Origin: Coleophoma eucalyptorum
Lineage: Eukaryota; Ascomycota; Leotiomycetes; Helotiales; Dermateaceae
Assembly: GCA_026120035.1 (NCBI GenBank)
Contig: JALRME010000001.1
Location: forward strand, 757,909-821,908
DNA: 64,000 nucleotides
Reading direction: 5' to 3'
Every line of letters begins with the position of its first letter. Position 1 is the first letter of the stretch. The position numbers and the translations under genes are program-made. This document shows positions 47,623 to 57,942 of the stretch, in pieces. The notes below the pieces were generated by a model. It made no database searches. It was not told the origin of the DNA and saw nothing but the letters and a program-made list of their open reading frames with translations.

Positions 47623-50183
47623 GCATGTCGTTTATGGGCCCAATCTATTCATTCGACATGAAATTTTCTCCTTCGGCATTTCTGCTCATGTTCTAAAAAT
47701 GGCGTACGGACGGTTGCCTGGTTACCAAAACTCCCTATATATGTTCGAGTAGATGGCGTTATCTGGTTTTCTTTCCCTGTCATTCTATCAATTGGTCCTT
47801 GAGGATCAATCAGTGGTTTTAATACCATCGACTTCATTCGTCCAGCGAGCCTGCTATGGCCTGGTTATCGGTTCGGTACTTCGATTCAGATCATTGTCTC
47901 CAACCCAATCTGAATCACCTTGGCTTATCTTCGATATACCTAATGGTCTTCGTACCCATTACCTTCATTCGTCCACCTGTCTGGAATAGTTTTTTCATTC
48001 CCAACACTTACCCTCGGTGTCGAGGGTAGTAACTTGCTCATTCATATTCATGGTGTAACGGCGTACCACGACCACACTGGAACGATCTTATCGCACAAAA
48101 AAAGTTCTCCATCTTTCATGGAAGTAATGGGCATCCAACGTTCCGACTACAAAATCTTTCTTTTCCACTTTTTTCATTCTAAGTTCTATTCTAGGGGTGT
48201 GTGGTGGATCAACAACTGGCGTAAATATAGATACCCGCTCTGAAGGTTTCCTTCACTTTCATCTTTTTGTTTGTTTTCTTTCATAATATTGTTTTCCTTG
48301 GACCTTGACAGGGCCATAATTCGGTCAATACTGACAATAGTATTCTGGTTATGGACAGAATACGACAGGATTGGCGAGTTATGATTTCTTGAGCTTGGTT
48401 AGGAATGGAATAGGGTGTGTTGGGTGGTTGGGTAGGGATAAGAGAATGTAGCATGTGGAATAGCACGCATGGTATGGCTCAAAATAAGATAGCTGGGATC
48501 TATTGGTCCTGTTCTGTTTCAATCGTCCGAATAGGATGGATGGGGACATGTTGACGTGATTAATGGGCACAAGTCCATCTACCATCTCAGAACTCATGGA
48601 AAATGAAAAATACTTCTGGTTCTCAAAGTCTGCGGTCTATAAGCCTCCTCTGTCTAACGTGTTTTCCTTCTTTCGGCTCGGTAAGCCCAGCACCGTTGTT
48701 TCTTCAGACGAGTTGGCATTGATGTCGCAGGTTGTAAGCCTACCCTTGCCCAGTTTTACAATCCTCCCCCGCGTTTCTTCCTCCTCGCTTCTCGCTTCTC
48801 GCTTTTCATCATCAGTTGTCTCTTCTCTTAGACCAACAGAAGACCCGAGTAATCTCACCCCCGGTGGTTCCAAACCTAGATCCAGATTTCATGCTTCGTT
48901 TAACCTCTTATCCATTATGGTACTCTTTCCATGCACTCCATATTTTTATAACAAGTTCGAGACAGCATAGCCCAGCCAGCTTCCTGCTGTAAGTTTGTAG
49001 AAGTTCTCTTCTCTCTCATCACGTAAGCCGTGACCAAATTTCGTACTCTCGTGCCCTCCTGATTAATATCGATGTTCAGATGGTTTGATGAAGTTCGCTC
49101 GTGAGGCTTTCTAGGAGCTATTTCTTTTGTTCACGCTTGGTCGGTATATATACTGAGGGCGTTCTTTGACGAGGAATAGGTGTTGAGATTCAGATCTTGA
49201 GTAAATCGTAGTTGGTTGGTTGTTACAGCTGGGAAGCTGTCTGTGAGGTTGGGCTTTGGCTTTTACGTCGGGTGGCAACATTGGATCTCACGGGATTGTA
49301 GAAAATCACAAGTGTTTGATAAGTTCTGAACGGTTGCCTTTTATTATAGGAAGTCTTCTGCTGTGCTTGGTGTGGTGGTTTGAATGGCTCGGTGTATTGC
49401 AGCACCCCCTACTTCCAACTGCAGTTGAGCAGTGAACTGAAGAACATTGGTGTAGCGGAAAAGGAAAATGCTAGGTAAGTCATGCTGGACTTGGATGAAG
49501 AATCTGCATCCATGCCAAATTCATTGGCATCGTGAGGTAAAAGGCTGTCGATCAAGAGACTCTGTAAAGTGACGCGACTTTCGTGGTCCCTTCGACCTTC
49601 TCTCTTCCTTTACAATCGCTTCCCCCAGAAACATACGCATAAGTACACCTCTCACGCAACAGATGTTTCCTCCTGTGGGATCCGGATCAAGTTCCTGAAT
49701 TCTGACCTGCATTCAGCCAGCGCAAATGCCACAAGAAACCATCAAAGGGAGATCTTATCGGTAGGAGAAAAATATGCTTTGCTACCTACGATAGTATTCA
49801 GGGTCATCGATGATAAAATAAAATAAAATATAAAGATGCTTCTCTCATGACAAGCTTGCTCGGATTTCTTCTCGAAACCAATGAACTTTCTCATTTATAA
49901 GCAACGTTAACTAACGGTAAGTCAGTCATGTGAAAGCCACATTTACACCAGCCAGGCCATAGCGGAAAAGAAAGTCAAGCGAACGTCTCGCAGAAGCTAA
50001 GCTGTTCAGGCTAGATTCCCGAGGGTATTCCCGAGCAAAATGAGGGGATGGTTTAGTTCCTCTTAATGAATAACTTATAAAAGAATATGACAATACCAAT
50101 CGTAGAGAAACTGAAAAGCAATACTGTTCATTTTCTTTAGGAAACTAAACTACAAACTTGACCTATTTTTCACTTGGACGAAC
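47623..50183. other. 2.6 kb intergenic stretch
   Basis: The start is the 3' flank of the bHLH gene. A 135-residue frame at 48563-48970 has no family features and is Ser-rich by composition, so it is not called. The right end is the promoter of the dioxygenase gene. Confidence 0.45.
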
Positions 50184-51373
50184 ATGTCTCTCAAAGCCCT
50201 CCGAAACATTCCTATTAAAAGCGCCCTCTCGCGCCCTGCAACAACCCTCTCACATAACCAAGCCCTCTCTTCACTCCCCATCACCGTAAAAGTCTCCGCC
50301 CAAGAAGTCGCTGCCAAACGTCTCACCTGGAAGAATCTAGAACTGGCAACTCGTGCAATTCATCGAGATGGCCTTGTTGTTCTGGAAGATGTCATCGAGC
50401 ACACTAAACTAGATGTGCTGAATGAGCAGATGCTTCGGGATGCACGTACTTTGCAAGATGCAGGTGATGCGAGTCCATATAATTATAATAAAGGGTTCGA
50501 CTTCTACCTTTCCTTTTCCTTTTCCTTTCCCTTTTCCTTTTCATTTCCTTCTCATTTTTTTGTTGTCCATGTTTGATTGGTATGGTATGTCAAGCTCACA
50601 AGCCAAAAGAAACATCCAGCAAGACCCTCCCATGACGAAGAAATTCTTCGAAGGGAGTATCATTGTCAACCAACTCGCAACACAAGTCACATCTTCTGTC
50701 CTCGGTCCCCGACCACGCCTGTCCTTCATCTCTGGAAATAGCGCTCTACCACCCTCGCCGGTCATGCCTCCGCAATCACAGCCGGTGCACTCTGATGCCG
50801 ATTTTGCGCATCCTCAAAGTCCATTCGCGCTCGTTGTCAATGTAGCCCTAGTCGAGATGGCAGAGGAGAATGGCAGTACGGAGATCTGGCTTGGGACCCA
50901 TGCTGGTGCTTCGTTGGCGGATCAGGAAGGCGAGCATGGTGAAAGGGCGAGTGGGAGGATCAAGACGGATCTGCTTGAACAGCGCAGGCTGGTGCGACCA
51001 CCAACGCAGCCACTGGTCAAGAAGGGATCTCTGGTAATTCGTGACCTCAGGCTCTGGCATGCTGGGAAACCGAACTTTTCGAACGCTACGAGAGTGATGC
51101 TTGCGATGATTCATTTCGCGCCGTGGTTTCGGTGAGGATTCCATTCCACCTGATGCTAATTAATTCTTCTCCATATCTAACAGATCTTTTAGCAATGCAA
51201 TGGAAGTCGAAGTTGCTGATGATTTGGTTCCGATTTTGAAAGCATATGAGACTGAGTTGCAGATTCAGGCAAAATTCGTACCGGAAAAGGTCGTTATGGA
51301 TGGGTACTTAAATCGTGGGTTTGGCAATGCTTATGATTTTGATCAGAAGGAACCGCTTGAGGGCATTTTTTGA
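50184..51373 (+). CDS. Phytanoyl-CoA dioxygenase (PhyH)-like Fe(II)/2-oxoglutarate oxygenase
   Basis: Three exons, 50184-50494, 50610-51131 and 51184-51373; 340 residues. The first intron is 115 bases, has a non-standard GTTCGA donor and contains TTTTCC repeats; the second is 52 bases. The iron triad can be placed: HSD with His164 and Asp166, and distal His254 in LRLWHAGK. Arg265 (NATRVMLAM) is in the place that binds 2-oxoglutarate. The helix LATRAIHRDGLVVLEDVIEH near 54-73 is the usual PhyH opening. The basic, Ser/Thr-rich first 25 residues could be a mitochondrial targeting peptide. The enzyme should hydroxylate a small molecule using O2 and 2-oxoglutarate; the substrate is unknown. It is 94 bases from the end of the convergent Zn2Cys6 gene. 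Confidence 0.85.
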
Positions 51374-51467
51374 TCTTGGGTTTGAGCTGCTTTCGTCTGT
51401 AGTATACTTTGTCTTCCCGTAGCGTTCTTGTTCATTTTAGACTCGCTCTTTGTCACTGTTTGATCGG

Positions 51468-53207
51468 TCAGGCTTCATGATGCAAAGACCAACAGCGCTC
51501 CAAATCCTCAATGATGCAATTAACAGGCCAAGCCGTCGGCTGTGCAAACTCTTTTAGCATTGACGTAAGACTGTGGCGATGGAGCGTAGTTCTAAGATAT
51601 TTACCACCTAGAAACCGTCAAAATTGAACCCTAAATTTCTCACGACTAGTAGTTCGAAGGCATAAGTGGACTTACAATAGGCCAGAGGCCCAAAAACATT
51701 GACTCTTGCAGCCATATTGTCATTGGCATAGGCCAAGCCACAGACTTTAAGTGTTTGTCCCAGGACGAATTCCCTATCAATCGGCAAGAAGGGATCATAA
51801 ATCGCCAAGAGGATTTCTGCTATGGAGCAGTATTGTTGTGCAGCAACTGCTGAAGTGTTAATTCTATAATTGATCCATATATTGCAAGGTACCTTAATGT
51901 TTACTTACTATGCCATGGATGAACGAGCCAAAGTGAGGGAAAGGGGTTTTCTTCCTTTACAGCTGTCGAGAACGGTTCGAAGCTAGCAGGGAGTGCTTCT
52001 TTCCAGGCTGAGACTTCTCTTTTCAAATCTTGCCAAGACTTTTGTCTTCCTTCTTTTGCCAGGTCGTCGTCTTCTAATTCATGAAAACAATGATTGATGG
52101 TTTTCGCTAATAGAAGGCTCATAATATTGGCTCGCATGGAATCCGTGTAGCTCTCAGAAGTATTGAAGTGGAAGTCAAATCCCAAGCGAACAGATCGATT
52201 ACATTCTAGAGCTACAGTGATTTCTTCTCGTAAATAGTTCCACGCACCGGCTTGAGCAAGACCACTGTGGCTCATGTCAAGAGGTTCATTGGATGAAAAT
52301 AGGTAAGCTCCGAGAAGATGTTGCTGTTGCTTTCTTGAATCTCCTAAAATCTACTATTAACGTTGCACTACCCCTGAAAAGGACACCTGAGGGAAAGTCA
52401 CATACCAGTCAAAATCTCATACGAGCGTAGCAGACAAGTAGCAGCGAGATAATCCCCCCTCAAACTAAGTTGAAAATTGTCCACAATCTTCAGCAGATCT
52501 TTTACACAAGCAGCATGAAAAGCCAGTCCAATCACTGGCTCATATCCCAAGACCTTGCTTCGGTGATATGCCGAAAAGGCAATGACTGCTCGGAATAATG
52601 TCGAGTTCTCCAGAGCACGTGAAGGCACAACATTTCCGAACGAGTACTCGGAATCGCAGAGATCGTACCACGGTGCCAGAATGTCAACGTAGTGTCGAAA
52701 GATCTCAGCAATTTCAAGGTTGGCCAAAGCTGCGTGTGGCTCAGCAGCAACAAGAGCATCAAGCTCTTCTTCACTGCGGGGTTTGTAATCCAAACTAAAG
52801 TCCACGATTGGTGGTGGTGCAAAAGGGTGGCCAAAATTCTGATCCTGTAAAACGGCAGGGTTTCTATTCGCCTGAACGAGTCTTTGATCGTTCGTGTGGA
52901 CAACAAACTTCAGGCCTTCATCCGCTCCAAAGCAATTACGGTTTGCTTTGGCACAGTTCCGACATATCGGACGTAAACCATCACCTGGTTTATGGCAGTG
53001 CATCAGCGTCTCATCAACATACTATGGTCACTTGTATGTGTCATACACTTCACCTTGCGATGGCGGCAGGTTGCACTGTAATTTTGTTAATCACATGAAT
53101 TACCGAATCGGGGCTGACGGCTCAATACCATGCTTCACAATAAGATTAGTTTAGCATGATGGTCAGAGGAAGTCCGCCTTACAATTTGGCGCCGCATGTC
53201 TGGGCAT
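51468..53207 (-). CDS. Zn2Cys6 fungal transcription factor
   Basis: Seven exons on the minus strand: 53207-53183, 53132-53129, 53075-53047, 52984-52406, 52343-51909, 51849-51676 and 51607-51468, giving 461 residues with phase kept at each junction. The Zn2Cys6 cluster (CATCRHRKVKC, then RPICRNCAKANRNC) is intact with spacing CX2CX6CX6CX2CX6C at about residues 10-37, but only if a four-base exon (53132-53129) is included. That exon supplies part of the first Cys codon. The middle region (EIAEIFRHYVDILAPWYDLC, SYEILTG, LGAYLFSSNEPLDMS) is the usual fungal-specific regulator domain. Exons from 52984 downward are secure; the first two are inferred. It is divergent from the nitroalkane-oxidase-like gene (about 760 bases between starts), so it may regulate that gene. 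Confidence 0.82.
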
Positions 53208-53967
53208 CTTTCAGATCTCTAATGTCGAGTTTTCTTCAGGCCATTCTGCAGTTGTGGTACGGCCGATCGAAGACGTGTAGTCCACATTGTTCGATGACGG
53301 ATGAAGAACAGCACTCGGCAACACTAACCATTGTCAGCTAGTAGTCCCGAGAAACTTAGAACTAACCCGCAACTCCCCAAATCTTTCCCTACTCGTTAAC
53401 CCCCGCCCAAAAGCTAGCCGAGCAGATTTGCACCATTATGGCAGTTGTGGTTATTCAGCTCACGTATAAGCTAGACGAAGGATGCCAGGTTTTGATGCAC
53501 CTACTTAGCTAGCTATGAGAAGCCAGACTTTACTACAAAAAGATCAAGACGGCTCTTGTCAATCGAAAGTGTGGCAGAATATGCCATGGCTGATAGTCTC
53601 GATCTGCTAGGCATTAGTCAACGCATAAGCGGGTTGCTGGGGCAAAATAAGCAACGCTATCAACTATGTAGGGTCGCAAGCCAAATACTGTATCTATCTC
53701 TGTGCCTGCATCAGGAACACTTCATGGTCGAGTATCACAACCCGTTCTAGTCTGCGGCCGACCCTTGTTGCAGATTACCGCTTATCAATCTGCTGTTATC
53801 AAGTGCCGCTGATTCTCCGCGGTCTTTGTCTGGTTTCTCTGAAGATTGACAAATATTTAGAAGGCGTGGAGGAAAGTCCTTAAAGGGGCGCGCATAGGCT
53901 TCAAAGATTAAGTAAATCGCACTCTTGTTCTGTTCTCATTGAAGGCAGTCATTAAGCACTTGTCAAA
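53208..53967. promoter_or_regulatory. Divergent promoter region, regulator / nitroalkane-oxidase-like gene
   Basis: About 760 bases between two divergent starts, no gene inside. Candidate CGG-type Zn2Cys6 half-sites occur but none stands out enough to name. Confidence 0.4.
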
Positions 53968-55310
53968 ATGGTTGACTTCGATCTCACACCCGAGCAACAA
54001 GCAATTCGCAACTCTGCGAAAGCCTTTGCGGCTGAGCACTTAAGTGGTGCACGAGAAATATATGAAGCGGCAGCCACTTCCCCAGGATGGGAGAGTCAAT
54101 TCCGCTCCACACAACCCTTGTATAAAAAAGCCGTCCAGGCCGGTATGATCAAAGCTCAGGTCCCAGCCGGCCTCGGTGGTCTCGGTGGCAGCCTTTTAGA
54201 TGCAGCGCTTGTCGTCGAAGAGTTCTACGCCGTAGAAGCTGGCGCTTCATTGACTATCTTTGGAACTGGGCTAGGACTTACGCCTCTCATTTTGGCTGGA
54301 ACCCCTGATCAGCATCAAAAGTTCTTGGGACCCTTCTTAAGTGGCGAAGGAGCGCCGTTGGCAAGTTTGGTCTTTTCGGAGCCTGACGGCTCGGCGAATT
54401 ATGTTACAGCTGGCGCGGCAGGGTTTGGTACAACCGCTACGTTGAAGGATGGAGAGTACATCCTCAATGGCGAGAAGGCAAGATATATGATCTGGTGAAG
54501 AGGTCCATGCTAAAGCCAGTACAGATCTGGGCAACTAATTGCGGCGGCTGGGATGATCGCGGAGCAGATATTCAATGTGTAGTCTGCAGAATTATAGAAC
54601 CGAATGACCAGACCGACGACGAAGAAAATGCGCGTCGGCAAACTGCAATTTTCATTGTCACGAGAGATGACATCGCAGCCAACAATCCAGCAGCATACCA
54701 AGTCCTGTCACATCCACCAACTGTAGGCCACACTGCTGTTAACGGGCCACACGTGCGTTTCTCCAATCTCCGCGTCCCAGCTGGCAACCTTCTTTCACCC
54801 GCAGGGAAAGGAGCTGAAGTCGTTGAGATGACTTTTACAGCATCCGCTGCTCTTGTTGGTGCCATGGGCGTCGGGATTATGCGACAGGCCTTTGAAAAGG
54901 CACTTGAGTGGTCGAAGACGGAGAAACGCGGAAGCAATGAAGCCATTATTCAGAAACAAAGCGTGGCTGACCTCCTAATCAAGATCAAGATCCGCTGCGA
55001 AGCTGCAAGAGCTCTGACATGGAAAGCAGCCCAAGCGCTGGGAAAGACTCCTTTTGGGGGCGAGCTAGCCTATGAAGCAAAAATCTATGGGAGTGAGAGC
55101 GCAGTTGAGTGTGTGATGGATGCTATGAATCTGATTGGTGTCAGCTCTTACCATCAAAAGCATGGACTGGGGGTTTTATTAAATGATGCTGTGGTGTTGC
55201 CGATATTTGATGGTGGCAATGTTGGCGTAAGGCGGAGACAGATTGAGAAGATCTTTATGAATCCGCAGTACAAGCCTTGGGATGCGACATTTGGTCCTGG
55301 CACATCATGA
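53968..55310 (+). CDS. Nitroalkane-oxidase-like flavoprotein (acyl-CoA dehydrogenase fold)
   Basis: Two exons, 53968-54477 and 54525-55310, joined across a 47-base GC..AG intron (AAG/GCAAGA donor); 431 residues. The fold is acyl-CoA dehydrogenase, but details match fungal nitroalkane oxidase: MVDFDLTPEQQAIRNSA start, GMIKAQVPAGLGG, SGEGAPLASLVFSEPDGSAN, and WATNCGGWDDRGAD right after the splice. Acyl-CoA dehydrogenases use a Glu base; here the equivalent place is Asp399 in FDGGNVGVRRRQ, with Arg406 seven residues on and Ser277 in ASAALVGAM. In Fusarium nitroalkane oxidase the Asp, Arg and Ser are the catalytic set (from memory of that enzyme). It should bind FAD and oxidise primary nitroalkanes to aldehyde, nitrite and peroxide, unless its substrate has changed. 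Read without splicing it stops at 54498. Confidence 0.87.
54478..54524 (+). other. GC-AG intron in the nitroalkane-oxidase-like gene
   Basis: 47 bases, starting GCAAGA and ending TACAG, with a GCTAAAG branch-like site. Both flanks join in phase into a continuous conserved block (NGEK to IWATNCGG). Confidence 0.8.
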
Positions 55311-55842
55311 TCTGGGAGTAACAAGCATGAAAAAGATCAACAGCCTCTTTCAGATAGGTATAAATGAATTCTCTATCTCGACTCGTTTCTGTAAAATCCG
55401 CCCGCCATTGAAAGCTTTCTGATTTTGCATTAGCAGCACGCCCCTAAATATCTTGCTGCAATGTTTTGTACGAATTAGGAGATATTATCACATTTAATAA
55501 AATGGTCTCTTTCATGAATGATCTTTTGAGAACCTATTGTGCCTTGGATCAGAACTGAAAGTAAGTAGGTTACACTAAGTGGAGTTTTATTTATGTAGAG
55601 ATTTGACATTGACTGTGATTGAGGCTAGTAGTTGGGGATCTAAATCTACTACAGCTCGATACATAAGTTACTCGCAGTGAAAGTTAGTTCTTTGAGTTTC
55701 ATGACATAACCACTACTGGATAATTTACATCAGTAAAGGAAATGCCGCACAATCAAGATCTTTACCGAGTATAGAAACCACATTGACAATCCAAAGAGCC
55801 CAACCTTCTAAAACAAAAGCATGAGCTTTGCTCCTCAATCAT
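55311..55842. other. Convergent 3' spacer
   Basis: Lies between the ends of a plus-strand and a minus-strand gene; AT-rich, no gene seen. Confidence 0.55.
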
Positions 55843-57351
55843 TCAACTATACCAACATCCAACCTGAATGTCACCAACGAATTCCTGTCTCCTACTGGTG
55901 CCAGCATGTCTCGATCCATCAGGATTAACGCCCTTATCACCCCAGCATAATATCGTTCCATCGGCCCAATCATCGATCAAATCAGCAAGTGTCTGAACGT
56001 GGCCCCAACTAGAAGGGAGATTTCCCTTTGGGCGCTGAAGTGCGAGAGATGTCCCAAAGACCGCTAGGAAGAGCGTCACAATACTCAGTAGGAAGAGAGC
56101 AAGATACGACATTTCAACGAGAATTTGGGCTCCCTCCTCTTGGTAAAGCCCAAGCCCAAAGACCCAGTGGATAATTGGCTTGAAGGCAAAGAGTGTAAGA
56201 GTCTGCCAGCTCGAGAGTGCTGCGGTGAAGGAGTTGTATCGGATTTTTGTGCCTGGAGAGCTTCCTGCATTTAAAGCTATCTTTCTCCACAGTGCTTCAT
56301 CTCGAGATCGGTTTACGAGTAACTCAACAATATGAGTGCTGAATGTGACAAAAGCCTGCCAGGCTCCAACCAGAAAGAGGGTTATGGCATGTTCAGAGAC
56401 CAATGAACCTTTCTGTGTGACTCCGAACCACACGTCTCCTGCAAAGAGACTTGGACTGAAATCATTATTTCCATAAACATGTTCATTTACAGCTAGGACA
56501 ACCACGGCCCAAATTAGACATAGTACAAAAAGAACCCAGAGGAAGCCAACAATGTATCGCACTGACTTATCAGTTCGGTAAGCTGATGGCTGTCGACGCT
56601 TGGCTTCTACGGCGTTAGCAGGTGTATTTGCCGACTCCGCAGACATCATACAACGACCACGTCGGTGTTGAAGTCCACTATGTAAAGACGCCAGTGTGGT
56701 GGTCAAAGGGTTGGAGCTCCATGTAAGGATTCGTTCTGGGTGCGATGTGAGGCAGGCAGTTGAGACAATGGCCTGAAAGAGTATGCCAAGACCAAGAGCT
56801 AGCACTGCGACTCCATTCAAACTACTACGCTGAGTAGTATGTAAATTGTAATCTTGAAAATAAGATCTTGTTGATGATATAAGGATCTGAGAAGTTGCCG
56901 TATAGCAGGCTATGAGAGACACAGCACCGACAACGTTGGTATACCAACGATTCGGCCACGAACCCTTTGAACTTGTAAAAATTCGCAAGTTCGAAGTGAA
57001 AGCCAGTCGTCCTTCATGCCATAATGCCCATCTTAATGAAGTTGAGTGAACATAGCCCAGGCAATCGGTACAAAAGGAGACAATAACATTGAGGGCAAGA
57101 GGTATTGCAACGTGTGCGCTTTTTGACATGGGCGGAAGGAAATCTTCCCCCCTTTGAGGATCCCTTACAAGAATGTGCAGTCCTAGGCCAATACAAATAA
57201 TACCAACGATCCAGCTGATGGATATTCCCATAACGCAGAGTTTCCGAGTCGTGTCTGCCTTGTCGTATGCAGGAAGAGAACTGTCATTGAGACTACCGTC
57301 AACATATCGCACTGAGGAAGTAGTAATTTCATGCTTTGATCCAGAGTCCAT
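55843..57351 (-). CDS. Eight-segment integral membrane protein, unknown function
   Basis: Intronless; 502 residues from the ATG at 57351 (MDSGSKHEITTSS). The frame is open to an ATG at 57444, but the extra 31 residues are not typical and the 57351 start has A at -3. About eight hydrophobic segments are visible, in order: MGISISWIVGIICIGLGLHI, AIPLALNVIVSFCTDCLGYV, VGAVSLIACYTATSQILI, VAVLALGLGILFQAIVSTAC, IVGFLWVLFVLCLIWAVVVL, ITLFLVGAWQAFVTFSTHIV, LTLFAFKPIIHWVFGLGLY and SYLALFLLSIVTLFLAVFG. The motif LRWALWHEGRLAFTSNLRIF between segments 2 and 3 recurs in filamentous-fungal proteins of this type. The C-terminus has a WGHVQTLADLIDDW helix and WGDKG. No transport or enzyme signature was seen. 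Confidence 0.8.
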   Translation of the reverse strand: MDSGSKHEITTSSVRYVDGSLNDSSLPAYDKADTTRKLCVMGISISWIVGIICIGLGLHILVRDPQRGEDFLPPMSKSAHVAIPLALNVIVSFCTDCLGYVHSTSLRWALWHEGRLAFTSNLRIFTSSKGSWPNRWYTNVVGAVSLIACYTATSQILISSTRSYFQDYNLHTTQRSSLNGVAVLALGLGILFQAIVSTACLTSHPERILTWSSNPLTTTLASLHSGLQHRRGRCMMSAESANTPANAVEAKRRQPSAYRTDKSVRYIVGFLWVLFVLCLIWAVVVLAVNEHVYGNNDFSPSLFAGDVWFGVTQKGSLVSEHAITLFLVGAWQAFVTFSTHIVELLVNRSRDEALWRKIALNAGSSPGTKIRYNSFTAALSSWQTLTLFAFKPIIHWVFGLGLYQEEGAQILVEMSYLALFLLSIVTLFLAVFGTSLALQRPKGNLPSSWGHVQTLADLIDDWADGTILCWGDKGVNPDGSRHAGTSRRQEFVGDIQVGCWYS

Positions 57352-57942
57352 GTTTGAAAAGAAGTGAAGAAGGTGATAATATTTATTCCACTCCGTGTGC
57401 CATTGGTGTACAGAGAAGACTCTCATTTTGGCAACTAAATACATATATGCTATATGCCTGGCCTAAGTCAATGCTTAGCCATAGGCATGGACAGGAGAGC
57501 TAAAGACTAGCGAGTTCCGGCCCAAGCCACCACTGCCAACTTTGTTAAGCGTGACAGGGTGGTCCATCCTGTGTAGCTCTAATCGAAGGTCACACTTATA
57601 CTCTCCACCTCTTGCCTTGTTTGTTTGCTTCCAGGTGCCCGCCCTCAACGCCTCGCTCTGGCACGATACATGTCTAGCGAGATATCCAAGCCATTGAGAA
57701 TCGAGCACGAAAGCCACTCTAATACGGAACTCAGAATGCTTAATTCGGGTTACCACAAGGGCTCAGAGAATTATGGTTGCCCATTGGATACCGTACATCG
57801 TACTTTGATGCTAGTGCACACTGACCTACACTCGGGTACAGGCTCAGCCCCGGCAGCCGTCGCAGTAGGAGAAGTCATGGCCAAACTAAGTCAAGCTTTA
57901 TGGCACTTCGCTACACAAGTGGCGAAGATTCTCCTTGTTTCT
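57352..57942. other. Intergenic between two minus-strand genes
   Basis: Promoter side of the eight-segment membrane protein and 3' flank of the PX-associated gene. The stretch near 57625-57940 is open on the plus strand but without features. Confidence 0.5.

Noticed and set aside
48563..48970. 135-residue plus-strand frame
   Set aside because: Ser/Leu/Pro-rich by composition and open on the other strand too; no family features.
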